Source: Silene conica (Eukaryota > Streptophyta > Magnoliopsida > Caryophyllales > Caryophyllaceae). From it: DNA of 64,000 nt. This document shows positions 11,481 to 24,200 of the stretch, one piece after another. The notes under the pieces are model-generated. The model saw only the letters and a list, made by a program, of their open reading frames with translations. It ran no database searches and was not told the origin of the DNA. The stretch's first letter is position 1, and the number at the start of each line of letters is the position of its first letter. The stretch lies in the NCBI GenBank assembly GCA_029255685.2, contig CM055316.2, positions 76,816,861 through 76,880,860 of the forward strand. Direction: 5' to 3'. Position numbers and translations under genes: made by a program.

Positions 11481-12291
11481 GTACAAATTAGATTATAAAT
11501 ATATTAATGTGAGTCAACATTCAATAGATAAGCTATAATAATACTTCCATCCAAGTAAATGATATATAAAAATCATTACTTTAATTTTCTTACCAATACG
11601 TTGAAAATCCATTAAAATGACAAACGGATGTTGAGACGCTTTTGTACACGTATTTGCTAAAAAAAGTCTACATTGTACTCCGTATTTAAGAAAATAAACA
11701 TCTAATTTTTAGCCTGATTGTTAAGACGAATAACGCATCGCTTTTATGCATTATTCATATTGTCTCTAATAAACTAAAGACAATATGTAAAATTCATTGA
11801 TAAAATATTATTAATATGCATTCATGTAGAGATTTTACAGGTTTACATTAATTTACATGTTTTTTCACCCGAATAAGTTATGTAATAAGGAATAAACTTA
11901 GATGTCCACCCTTTTGTTTATTTGCCCGATAAAAATAGGATTAAGACTTTTACAACGCACCAAAATGACAACAAAAACAGTAAAATAAGTATTAAAATAC
12001 CAAAATTATCCGTGCATTTGCACGGGCACAAAAACTAGTTACTCCAATTAAACGTCACTTTTAATGTTTTAGAATTTTTTTTTATTAAGAAATAATGATG
12101 TGACTTTTATGTTAGGTGTGATAAGAAGTGAAGTGGCTTCTTGTTAATGTTGAGTGACATTATTTACGTGACATCTTATTGTAACCTTTTAATAATATTA
12201 TATAAAAGTCGGAAATTTTATAAAAAAAATCAATTTTTTGAAAATAAAATTTGAAAATTTTATTATAATAAATGGGTTGCCTAGCCCGCAA

Positions 12292-12520
12292 GGTTTGTGT
12301 CTAGTGGTTAAAATTTGGGTGAAATTTACAGGATACCCGGATTCAAACCTCTCCAAGAGCAAAATCTTCTTGACCCGAGTCCATGTCTAAATAGACTTCG
12401 AGTCTGTCACCCTCAGGTGGTTTACTTGGTGTTTGTGGTTTACAGGCTATCCTATATACCCCGAGAATTTATCTAATGTACACCAAAGATAACGAATGCG
12501 GTTCTCTCGTCCCAAAAATT
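12292..12520 (+). repeat. tRNA-derived SINE copy
   Basis: Same family as 7008-7250: GTCTAGTGGTTAAAATTTGG head, AAATAGACTTCGAGTCTGTC body, and the CACCAAAGATAACG tail before a TC/A-rich end. Confidence 0.7.
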
Positions 12521-12732
12521 TTAAAAATTAAAAAATGGGTTGCCTAACATCAATTGTTATTTGATAGGATTAATTCATAAGAATACTCTGAACCATGTGT
12601 GTCCTGCTCAAAATACTCCAAACTCTATTTTAACTACCAATATAATCAACTAATGCTCTCATTCGCTTTTATTATAATACTAGTTTAGCACCCGTGCAAA
12701 AATGCACGGGCATATGTAGATAATATTTGTAA

Positions 12733-13828
12733 TCCCTTATCTATAAAAGGAACAACTTTTCCTGCTTTCTCATTGGTTGCTTAATTTTAGGAAATTAAAA
12801 ATCTTCTTTCTCACCATGTCCCACCACTCACACAAGGAGCTTTAATTTTTCTTCATTTTACTTTTCTCCATTTAACATTCTAAAGTTACAAATAATTTTT
12901 ATCTCCATAATAAAAAAAAACAACTTTACTCCAAATTCGAAAATAAAAAAATCACTAAAATTCTACCCAGAAACATAAAATTCAACAATATTACAAAAAG
13001 TTGGACAATTAGAAGTGATTAACAAATATTTAGAGGTATGCAAAACGAAAAAAAACGAAAAAAATTATACAAAGAGTTAAAAATTAACAAACATACGTAT
13101 GTCTAAAAAAATGAAAAAAATATACGAGGAGATAAAAATTAACAAAAAACGTAAATTAAAAAATGAAAGAAACGTAGATCAAAGATTTTTGAATAAGATC
13201 AAATAAACCCAACCCATAAAATTAAAAAAATGAAAAAAAATACACGAGGAGATAAAAATTAACAAAAAAACGTAGATTAAAAAATGAAAGAAACGTAGAC
13301 CAATTTTTTTGAATATCAAATAAACCCAACCCATTAAATTAACAAAAAAAATATAAATTTACGATTTTTAAGAAAATATAACAACCTTCGAGAATAAGTC
13401 AATTAAAACTACGTTAACATCGAGTAAAAATATGGTCTTAATGACAATACATTATTATTTTCTTTAAAAAATGATCCACAAATTTTAAGAGACTGCTATG
13501 AAAAATATTTCTATCATTTTACTTTCATTTAGAGAGTAAGTTATTTAAAGGGTAAGATATAGAAATACAATACAAGTTCTTTATCTATTTTATATGGTTC
13601 AAATTTATTTTATAATGTCATGATTATTTATTTCAATTTATATAATCATTAAAAAAAATTTAATTATACCAGTAAATCAATTATTTGGAGTCAAAATCAT
13701 CCCCTAATTCAAAATTTATATATTTCTCATTTAAGTTCATATTAAATTATATTTGTACTACTTTTGTAATATATTTACGAAATTTTTAGAAATAGACCCG
13801 TACATTTTTTGTACGGGCATAAAACTAG
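12733..13828 (+). mobile_element. Nested Helitron, 1096 bp, plus orientation, with a preserved empty site elsewhere
   Basis: Starts TCCCTTATCTATAAAAGG at 12733 and ends with a CCCGTAC/GTACGGG hairpin and CTAG at 13825-13828. It lies exactly between A (12732) and T (13829). Without it the sequence reads TTTGTAATTAAG, which is what the sister Helitron shows uninterrupted at about 15758-15769. This defines both ends to the base. No protein-coding capacity; it contains an internal ~115-bp duplication. Same family by both ends as 31820-32845. Confidence 0.9.
13110..13340 (+). repeat. ~115-bp tandem duplication inside the nested Helitron
   Basis: The series CGAGGAGATAAAAATTAAC, GAAAGAAACGTAGA and AATAAACCCAACCCAT occurs twice in order, with a partial third copy before 13110. 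Non-coding. Confidence 0.7.
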
Positions 13829-15710
13829 TTAAGTTTTAAACTCATATACTATACCATGATATTAGTCGAAATGTAAAACCTTTTATATAAACAATATTAC
13901 ATTGAAATATGTATTCCGAAATCAACCTTAATGAATGGTAGGATGTAATTACAAATAGAAAAGAATTATTACTTACTCCATTGCCAATTAGCTATTTTTA
14001 TATTTTTGAGCAAATGATTCTTTCTAATCATTATAATAATCAAAATATTTAAATAATCTATTTTTTGGTTTTTTATTACAACAATATCGTCATTTTAGAT
14101 ACTCCCTTATCGCGTATGGATCACGAACGAACTCTATCAGTTGGGTAGCATGTATTAGCTACACTACACCAAAGCTAAAAAGTTGGGAAAAATTTATGAT
14201 TAGTTTTCACAAAATACTAATGTAAATTGAATATGATTAAAATATTATTTTTAAAAAATTTTACCTTTTGTTTTACAAAAATTAATTAAAAAAAGGTTGA
14301 AATTTTTCTTGACCCGTATTCAAAACATAAACTAACCCATAACCCGTATGAGCCGACTCGTATTTTGAACCGACCCGTTTGATAAGTCTATGCATAATAC
14401 ATCCACCATCAAATAATTACTTCAAGTCCCTTATAACTTCCATCTCAAGATAGAATACATAAATTGTGGAATACAAATGTATAAACCATGTCCGTTCTCG
14501 TAAATTAATTGATTTTGATAGCACATAAAATTATGTTATTGTCCATACGATATAGTATTATATAGTCATGATGAGTTTGGTACGTCATATATTCACTTTT
14601 TTACTTGTAAACCTATTCCTAATTCTGGGTCCAAAATAAAACTCTGGCCAAACGGGCACATAATCGTGATAGTCTAGCCGCGTAGGGGACAAATTAACCC
14701 TACGTTTATTCGTAACTATCTTAATTCACTTATCTAACTGGGATTGCAGGTCATCTACCCACTGCTTTTATTTTTGACATCTTTCAAACTTATTTTTTTC
14801 TTGTAAATAAACATGGTGTTTGCCATGTATTAGTCAAATAGACTATTTTTTATACATCTGATATTTTATGTAACATGCGATACTTTTTACGCAAAACTAT
14901 TATTATTTTAACAGCCCTTAATATATCATAAAGTACGAAAAATTAAATTACCATTCAATATATTGTGTAATACTCTATACTTTTACGTGAGACAAATTTT
15001 TAAATATAAATCAATTTGAGTAGAGAAAGAATATAATTTACAAATTAATTTATATATGCATGCATCATTTGGTCTTTGCAAAGATATATTTATTTATTAG
15101 AATTGGGTTATTATATCTTAAATATGGGATTTAATTATTTAGCTTTGTTCTATAACATTTCTTATAAAATATATAAATAGTTATATTAAGAATTCATATA
15201 TTTAATAATTTTATCAGTCATGCAACATAATTTAAAAATTAAAATATATAATTAAGGTGTAATAATTTAACTTCGCACCTTCTTAATTTTACTATATAGT
15301 ATTTCTTTTTGTGTTCATTTTATAGAATATATATCATTTAAATGCTACTATGTAATACTTATTTGAGAAAAAATTATAGATGAAATGTTAACAAAATATA
15401 TTCCTGTGCAACTTTGCAAGTTATTAAAGTTGATTATTAATGTTATGAGTATATAAAATTTTAAATAAAATTGTATATGGAAATATTGTCAAATAAAAGA
15501 TATAATAAGAGAATAATTTGGGTAAGTTTTTAATGTAATATAAGCATGGTACAGGAATATTTTAAGAAGATATTGTACATAAACATATTACTTAAGTAAA
15601 AGATACGCAATATAATTTTAGTATTTTAAGATTTGAGCGGGAAAATTTTTAACGTGAGAGCGACATGTGTCCATCTTAATGCATAGCGGTTCTTCTTTTA
15701 TACTTATATA

Positions 15711-17877
15711 CTAGTTTAGCACCCGTGCAAAAATGCACGGACATATGTAGATAATATTTGTAATTAAGTTTTAAACTCGTATACTGTAATATGATATTAG
15801 TCGAAATGTAAAACTTTTTTTATAAACGATATTACATAGAAATATGTATCCCGAAATCAACTTTAATGAATGACATGATGTAATTAACAAATAGAAAAGA
15901 TTTATTAGTCACTCCATTGTTAATTAGCTAATTTTCATAGTTTAGAACAAATAATTATTTCTAATCATTATAATAATCAAAATATTTAAATAATCTATTT
16001 CTTTTTTTTTGTTTTTTAATACAATAATATCGTCATTAAGAGATGCTCCCTTATCACGTATGGATTAAAAACGAATCCTATTAGTTGGGTAACATGTATT
16101 AGCTCTACACTACACCAAAGCTAAAGAGTTAGGAAAAAAGTATGATTAGTTTTCACAAAATACTAATGTAAATTGAATATGATTAAAATATTATTTTAGA
16201 AATATTTTTAGTTTCTTTTTTTAAAAAAAATTAATGTAAAAAACGTTAGAAATTTTTCTTGAGCCGTATTCTAAACCTAAACCGACCCATAACCCATATG
16301 AGCCGACGCGTATTTTAGCCCGAGCCATTTGACAGGTCTATGTATAATACATCCACCATAAAATAACTATTTCAAGTCCCTTAACTTGTATCTCAAGATA
16401 GAATACATAAATTGTCGAGTACAAATGTATAAACCATGTCCGTTCTCGTAAATCAATTGATTTTGAGGGCACATAAAATTATGTTATTGTCAATACGATA
16501 TAGTACAATTATATATCCATGATCAGTTTGGTACGTCATACATTCATTTTTTAGTTGTAAACTTATTCTTAATTATGGGTCCAAAACAAAACCATTGCCA
16601 AACGGGCACATAATCGTTATGGCGTAGCTGCATAGGGGACAGATTAACCCTACGTATATTCATAACTATCTTAATTCACTTATCTAACTATGATTGCAGG
16701 TCATCTTGCCACTGCTTTTATTTTTGACATCTTTCAAACTTATTTTTTTTGTAAATAAACATGGTGTTTGCCATGTATTGTCAAGTATTAGTCAAATATA
16801 AACTATTTTTTATACATCTTATATTTTATGTAACATGCGATACTTTTTACGCAAAACTATTATTATTTTAACAGCCCTTAATATATCATAAAGTACGAAA
16901 AATTAAATTAATATTCGATATATTGTGTAATAGTCTATACTTTATGTGAAACAAAATTTTAAATATAAATCTAATTTGAGTAGAGATAGAATATATTTTA
17001 CAAATTAATTGATATATGCACGCATCATTTGGTCTTTAAAAAGATATATTTATTTATTAATACATTAACATGAGTATTTGATAGAATTGGGTTGTTATAT
17101 CTTAAATATGAGATATAAATATTTAACCGTGCTCTATAACATTTCTTATAAAATATATAAATAATTATATTAAGAGTCCATATATTTAAAAATCATACAA
17201 TATTTTAAATGTGGGATATAAATATTTAACTTTGCTCTATAACATTTCTTAATAATTATATTAAGAGTCCATATAAATTAACAGGAACAAATACTCTTAA
17301 TATAATGTTAAATATATGGACTCTTAATATAATGTTAAATATATTTTATCAGTCAGGCAACATAATTTAAAATATATAATTAAGATGTAATACTTTAACA
17401 TCGCACCTTCTTAATTTTACTACACAAATTTTTTTAGGTGTTCATTTTATAAATTATATTCTTTAAATTCTATTATGTAATACTTATGTGAGAAAAATTT
17501 ATAGATGAAATGTTAACAAAATACATTCCCGTGTAACTTTGTAATCTAATAAAGCTGATTATTAATTTTATGAGTATAAAGTTTTAAATATAAATCTCCA
17601 TGTGAGTAGAGATGAGCAATATATTTTTATACGGAAAGAAATTGCCAAATAAAAGATACAATAAGAGGGTAACGTGACCAAGTTTTTAATGTAATATAAA
17701 AATGGTAGAAAAATCTTTTGAGAAGATATTGTCCATATACATATTGTTCAAGTAAAAGATTCACAGCATAATTTTAGGATTTTAAGTTTTGAGTGGGAAA
17801 ATTTTTAACGTGGAAGTGACACGTGTCCAATCTAATGCATAATGGTTCTTCTTTTATACTTATATATAGAATATAGA
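15711..17877 (-). mobile_element. Helitron (right sister copy), about 2.17 kb, minus orientation
   Basis: Minus-strand 3' end is hairpin CCGTGCA/TGCACGG, then CTAG at 15711-15714, with host T outside. The 5' end is a minus-strand TC at 17876-17877 (TCTATATTCTATATATAAG) or 4 bases further out. It abuts the left copy head to tail, so either a tandem array formed or this copy inserted into the 5' terminus of its sister. Non-autonomous. It carries the uninterrupted target site of the element nested in the sister copy. Confidence 0.8.
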
Positions 17878-18190
17878 TAGATATGACCTATTACCTGTAA
17901 AATAAGTGAAGAAATTTATAACCTTTCTTTGACCGGTCTTTCTCTTTTTATTTCTTTGTTAATCTATTCACCTAATTACACCAATAAAACATGTTACAAT
18001 AAGTTAAAAAAACTACAAATTCTATTCAAAGCAAATGAGGGCATTAATTGGTTATATTGATAGTTAAAATAGAGTTTAGAGTATTTTGAACAGTTCACTC
18101 ATAATTTAGAGTATTTCTATCAATTAACCCTATTTGATAATGTACGTATCAATCGGACATTTTGAAGCTTGCTCGACACTTAACAGTGTG

Positions 18191-18198
18191 TTCCCGCC
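18191..18198 (+). promoter_or_regulatory. E2F-type site upstream of PrimPol
   Basis: TTCCCGCC fits the plant E2F consensus TTSSCGSS and lies 43 bases before the start codon. A related inverted element, GTGGGAAAG, begins 3 bases later. Many replication genes are driven in S phase through such sites; activity here is inference. Confidence 0.6.
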
Positions 18199-18240
18199 TA
18201 GTGGGAAAGTATCGAGAGAAGAAACCCAGAAACCATAAAA

Positions 18241-21200
18241 ATGGCGGACGATGTCGATCGGCTCTTTGCTTGTTTCAAGTGCGGCATTACTCCTCCTGGT
18301 ATGTAGTCCTCCATTTTAATTAACTCCAATCATTAGTTCCGTACTTTATTGTTTGATCCCAATCTTATTCGCATAATTATTCCACTTATCTTTCAATTTC
18401 TATTAATCGTTACTTTCAAGTAGAAATTAGGGTTCATGTTACGCATAATTAGTTGCAATATTGGGCTGAAGATTTTTGTTTTTAGTTTTTCATTTGGGGT
18501 ATAATCATGCGGAATTAAATCTTCCGTTTTCTGCAAAATTGAAGCTTAAAAATAAAATAAAAAATGAAATAGTATGCTGCAATTGTGATTCTTTGAACTT
18601 ACGAGAAATTAATACGCCTGGAGTTGAGGGGTACAAGTGAGAAAAACCGATAATTGAATATACTTATCAAAACTAAAACCTTTTAACCCTAGGTCATGGT
18701 CGTTGGAACTTGTATGAATGCAATTCACAACTGTGGCAGTTGTGCACTTTTGGTTTAAGTCTTTCGGGTTGTAGTGTGTTCGAGGGAGTCGTGCATATGG
18801 ACCTTCTGCAACGTGTATGCGGTGGAAACCATGATTTGGGTGGTTGTTATATGTTAAAAGTAAGACTAGTGTGTAGTGGACCATGGGTGTGATGATCGAG
18901 ATGCAAGTATTCATTTGTTGATGATCATGAGTAGCAGAAATGAGCTAATCGTATTCATTGTTCTATCATTTAAGTGCATTTGTGCAGTCTTTCGTAGTTT
19001 TAAATGTGTAGTGTCCTATAAGGCAATGCCTTGTGCATCATGGTTTTGGAGTCAGAAAGCTGCCATGGTTACAAAGATACAATATATAAGAGGCTGTTTT
19101 TCTGTTGCTTTCACTGGTAAGATGTCATTAATGTGATATCCGTTATTTGGTTATAATTTTGTCATTAGTTGGTGGGGGAATATATTGAAATGAAGCCCTT
19201 CTCTGGAAAAGAACACGATTTCCTTCCCTCACCATGACTTATTGATGCGAATTATGCTAATACGTCTTTTTAATGAACCAATGCAATGGTTCACCAAGGA
19301 GTGATGTTGATGATGTTGGACATTATGTCGCTTGAGATGCTTTGGTTTTGTGCTGAAGTAGTGTTTTCTTATACATATGTAAAGCAATGCCTTGGAAAAT
19401 ATTAAATTTTTTGCAGCAGACTTTTGACTTTCAGATCTCATGAATGACAGTTTTGAGATAAATCAATCAAAATTAACAAACCTTTTTCATTAGCTTCTGG
19501 TATATTCAGTAAAATGAGGAATGCCCTTATCGCCTGTTTTTCACTCTTTTTGGGTTTTAAGTTTTGAAGTTCAAATGTGGATTGTTGATTCATTGTAAGG
19601 GCAAGAAGGTTAGTTTGTATATTCTCCAGTGTCTTTTTGAAGTCTTTTTACCCCGTTGATAGTTGTATTACATGTCCCTATCCCTTTTATCTTCCTCGTT
19701 TTCATAATATGTGGTAGTGTTGATTTTATTGTTATTTGAGGTGAGTTATTTTGGTTCATACGCTAAATGTAGATAAGTACGCGGACTATGCACTAAACAC
19801 GAGGGATGTTAATTCGGTTCTGCACTTGTGATCAAATCATGGAATTTATCTTGGGAAGTTTAGCATAAAGTTGAATCCTCCATCTGATGTTTCTCCTGTG
19901 ATGCTGCACATATGTTGTTTAAATTTGTATTCGTAGCTTATACTTCATTTAGTGCCCTTATCTTCTTCCTTCTAAGGAAAGTATTTTTGTACAGAATCTG
20001 CATTACGTGAGGGAAAAACAACAAAGAGCAGACTCAAGCCAGAAAATCCAAGCGACAAAAAATCTAAATATCTAGGTTCAGCTGTACAAAGCGCAACCCC
20101 AAACACACATTTGCCGTCACAAAAGGCTTGTAGCATAATTCCTTTCTTTCTTTCATTCGTTTTTTCTGGATGGGCCTACATATTGTAGCATACAATTCAT
20201 AATTCATTCTTTGCATAAACCCAGAGCTTAATTATAGTGTAAACCAATGATACAAAATTCATGGTTATCTCCATCCATACATCTAGCCTACTAGACTGAA
20301 ATTGTTTCTTAATAACGCAGTGGTTATCATCCTTTGAACCATTGAGAGGACAACATATTGAAAACTTAAAAAGCATTCCTGTTTTCTATCAAATTTCTAT
20401 CTTCCACCACCAAATTTTGTATTTTTTTTCTTGTTTGATGTTGTGATTTATTGATTTTTTCTAAATAAAATTTTAAGCCCTAATATCTTGCGATTACTTC
20501 AGCTTGGGTCAGTGACTGATAAAGTGAACAAAGTCACCAGTGGTAAGCAGATATCTCCTGTTGTCTTTTATGGTTCTCCAAACGGAGTACCTCCAAAGAG
20601 ACCATCCAGTCTACTACGAGTATTGCGTGAAATACGGATTGATCTTGCTGGGAGACGTAAATCCAACATAAGGTATTTCATAAAGGATTGGAACATTTCT
20701 TGCTGTTTTATTTTAATCACTCCCCTCATTTAAGAATGAATATTTATTAGTTTGTTTTTGAAAAGGGGTAATAGTACTTTTACTATTTGATCAGGAGCCA
20801 AATCTGGGCAACCTTCCCCAAGCAGGACGAAGCAGTAAAATTTGCAAAAGAACACACAAATGAAGGCGTGCGCATTTTTAGTTATCAAGATCACTTCATT
20901 GGACAAAGAAGATTCCTTGTTTCAACATATCAAGAATTCTGGAGAAGGCAACTTATATCTTGCAACATTTTTCAATCTTTTACATAGAAGCAATTTTCCC
21001 ACACCTCGTTATCTGAGTACAACATTACCCATGTGCCTCAAGGGACCCTACAGATTGTGGGGTAAAGGGGGGGGGGGGGGGGGGGGGATTAGATGTACGC
21101 AACTTTACCACTTTGTGAGCAACATAAAGAGGTTGTTTCCAGTCTCTGGATGTCCCAAAATGAATTGCGTTCAGAAGAGCATGGAATGACTGCTACATTA

Positions 21201-24200
21201 CAACTAAATGAAGTCAACCAGTTTAGTGAGTCATTTTACTCATATCCCATCATAATCCAGAACCAAGAATAACGAGTTTTAGGCTCCATTAGAGATGGAA
21301 GCCCTATATGACCGTACATTTTTAAATACTATTTTGAGTTTCTGATACCATATTTGTGGAAGCAGGGGATGGAAATAGCTACTTGTTTTAGCTTTACCAT
21401 TTATTTCTCTCTTGTGATAATTGTCAGATCTCTGTTGACTGAGAATTTAAGCACAAATGTTCAGGTACAAGAGTATGGATCCTAAATGTCGGCATCACTA
21501 TGAGGTGATTCAAGAGGTGAAGCTTATTTCCTTACCTGAGCAGGCTTCGTTTTTTTATTAATTTTTCTTTTTGATTGTGCCTGCTCATGCGCTACAAAGC
21601 GTTGCTGATACTAATTTGTATTCAAAGATATAATCGTATAAGTATTCCTCGTGCTCGACCATTCTTGATGTCAAAATAAAAAATCCTTTTAATAACTATC
21701 GAAATAGAGTTTGTCTAACCATGCTAATAGTAAGTGAGTCTCCTGCTTTAGGAAGTTTGTTGTATTCAATTACTATGTTAACCCTTTATCCCTGCGGTCA
21801 TGTCACCATATTTTGCTACTCCGACACTTCACTTAACTGACGTGTCGGTGTCCGACACGACACGACACTTCGACACTTCAATTTAGACCACAAAATAGGA
21901 AAATTCACCCAAAATAGCCGTGTCCGACACTCCGACACGTGTCAGACACGACACCGTGTTTGAGAGTCAGAGTAACTTGCTTAACTATGCAATTTGCTCA
22001 ACATGTTCTGTTTGATGAAGCTAAATAAAAGCAATATTGTCTTTGGCACTCTTTGTTCCGCCTTCCTCAGTTCCTCCGGGCTCCGGCAAGAGGGTTGGCT
22101 CTTTGTGTAAGATATAGTGCTAACATTACCTTGTTCCCCTGGAGAATTTGAGCTTAGGATATTGCACTTCTCTGTTCTATGTATTGCAGTAAAATTTTTA
22201 ATTCATGTGCAATATACCCAGCAGCTCTATTGTACTGACTCCCTTAATTGTCTAACTACCTCCCTGATTTTTAAACTTTTACTCTATTCACATGAGACAT
22301 GTCTCAACTCTCAAATTTGTAATGTTACATTATATGCTGCTTTCAGGGGTTGCCTTGCCATCTTTACTTTGATTTAGAGTTTAATAGGGCGGAGAATACA
22401 GAAAAGGATGGTGATCAAATGGTTGAACTTCTTGTGTTGGTCATTTTTGAGGCGTTGAATGAGAAATACCAATTGCAAGGCGAACAGGACTGGATAGTAG
22501 AACTGGATTCATCCACGGAAGGTAGGATATCACTTATGTCAGTTAATGATGAAGTATATTGACTTGTTGTTCACCTGTGACATATGAGTCTTCCACCTTT
22601 CTCAGTCTTTCTCCTTTCTTCCTGCTTCCTAGTCGTTTTAATTCCAGTATTCTTTCATGAACATGCTTTTGTTCTTTATCGATCTTGTCATTGGAATTTG
22701 GAAGTAATTGTTCGCAAATGTGGTGATTAATAGGTCGTAGAATGTAGAAATTAATGTTCGTCAATAGTTTTATCCGGGTTGACATTCAAATCTTGATATG
22801 TGTGGTCTTTTGTGGTAGCAAAATTTTCTCGCCATTTGTTGCTTCGCATTCCAAAAGCTGCTTTCAAGGATAATTCCCATGCTGGTGCTTTCGTTTCTGA
22901 GGTAGGTCTTCAAAGAATTGATTTTGAATCACTTCTGAATTTTCTTAGGCTTCTCGTGCATTTGTTTAAGCATTAATGTTACAACTGGGCCATAATACCA
23001 GATATGCTCACGCATTCGTAGCACAAGCGAGACAGATATGAGATTTCAGCATCTCTTTATTAATAAAGATTCAAGCTCTGGTGGACCTCCTACACATCTA
23101 TTCGTGGACAATGCTGTGTATTCCAGAAATCGCTGTTTCCGCTTAGCTCTGTCATCAAAAGCTGGGAAGACTTCTGTGCTTCTACCAACTGGACGTTTCA
23201 AGTGTAAAGACATGGTTCAAGACCCTTCTTTTCTTTTTGTTTGTTGGAAGTCAATTGTGAAATTACTATTAATAACTAGTATCTGTTTCTTGTTTTTCAT
23301 TTGAAAAAATTGCCGCAATGTATGATCTTCAGAGTGAAGAAGATGTGTTTATGGCATCCCTAATCTGCAATATGGATGACGATTGTGAAAAGCTTCTAGT
23401 CTGCAAGGTGGATTTAGATTGTATTAAAACATTGCAATTTGACACTGAGGTAACTTAATCTACCTCTTGTTTTAATTGCGACTTAATTCAGCTCTTTTTC
23501 TTTAAGCCTCAGATTCAGAAGCATCTGATATCCTCACCTATAAGTTAGAGATAGCATCATATTATCTGTGACGCAGGGTAGAAAGCTGAAACTCTAACAG
23601 CAAGTCCTTGCAGTATATAATTTGTGAATCATAATTTCGTCTTAGATAGGTGATAAGTGTGCTAAATTTCTTTATGAATGCAGATACATACTACTCACAG
23701 AATGTCTGCAAGTATTCTTCAACAATTTACTTCTAATGGTGACAGAAGTGAAGAGCCCAAAACGTACCTCATGGGAGCATCTCCGTTTACTGCCCTTGAT
23801 GCATTTATAGAATCTGTTGCTTCTTTTGGCTCTGTAGCTGGTAAGCAATTATCCAATAATTTTGTTTTAGACTTGATTTAGGGATATTTCACTAATATTC
23901 TTTAGTGTACTTGTTAAATTTTGTGTGCTGAATGAGCAACTCTTGGGAGGGGCATTGTTTGGTAGTCACTATTATGGCTCACTTTAGTAATTGTTGTTGA
24001 ACCATGGTGAATCTCGAGCTTGCCTGCTATTTTTTTTTTTTTGTTTGGGGTCAATTAAGAAGAATATTCTCTTATGACAGAAAAATGGCTGTCAAATGGT
24101 CTTTTTAACCTTCATTGGTTCCAGTTTTGATTTCTCATATTATGTCCAAGTGTTTTATTCATAAACATGATTTGCTGTCATTCCGCATGTTAATTGGTAT

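Larger units (their letters stand above)
9134..12038 (+). mobile_element. Helitron, plus orientation; 3' end clear, 5' end tentative
   Basis: The 3' end is diagnostic: a perfect stem CCGTGCA/TGCACGG at 12010-12025, then a short spacer and the terminal CTAG at 12035-12038, followed by host T. The 5' end is uncertain; a TC preceded by A at 9134 (TCTATAAAATTTTATTAAAA) is the best candidate. There is no Rep/helicase coding, so the copy is non-autonomous. Inside, diverged direct repeats recur (around 9690-9870, 10930-11060, 11290-11480). Confidence 0.55.
12680..15710 (-). mobile_element. Helitron (left sister copy), minus orientation, interrupted by a nested Helitron
   Basis: Minus-strand 3' end: hairpin CCCGTGCA/TGCACGGG at about 12691-12710, then CTAG (12680-12683) abutting host T. 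The body 13829-15708 aligns along its whole length with the neighbouring copy 15765-17860, with scattered substitutions and indels. Its 5' end is cut short where the right sister copy begins at 15711. No coding capacity. The nested element at 12733-13828 splits it 50 bases from its 3' end. Confidence 0.8.

Noticed and set aside
18609-19136. Open frames on both strands inside PrimPol intron 1
   Set aside because: No domain, no splice logic, and fully inside an intron.
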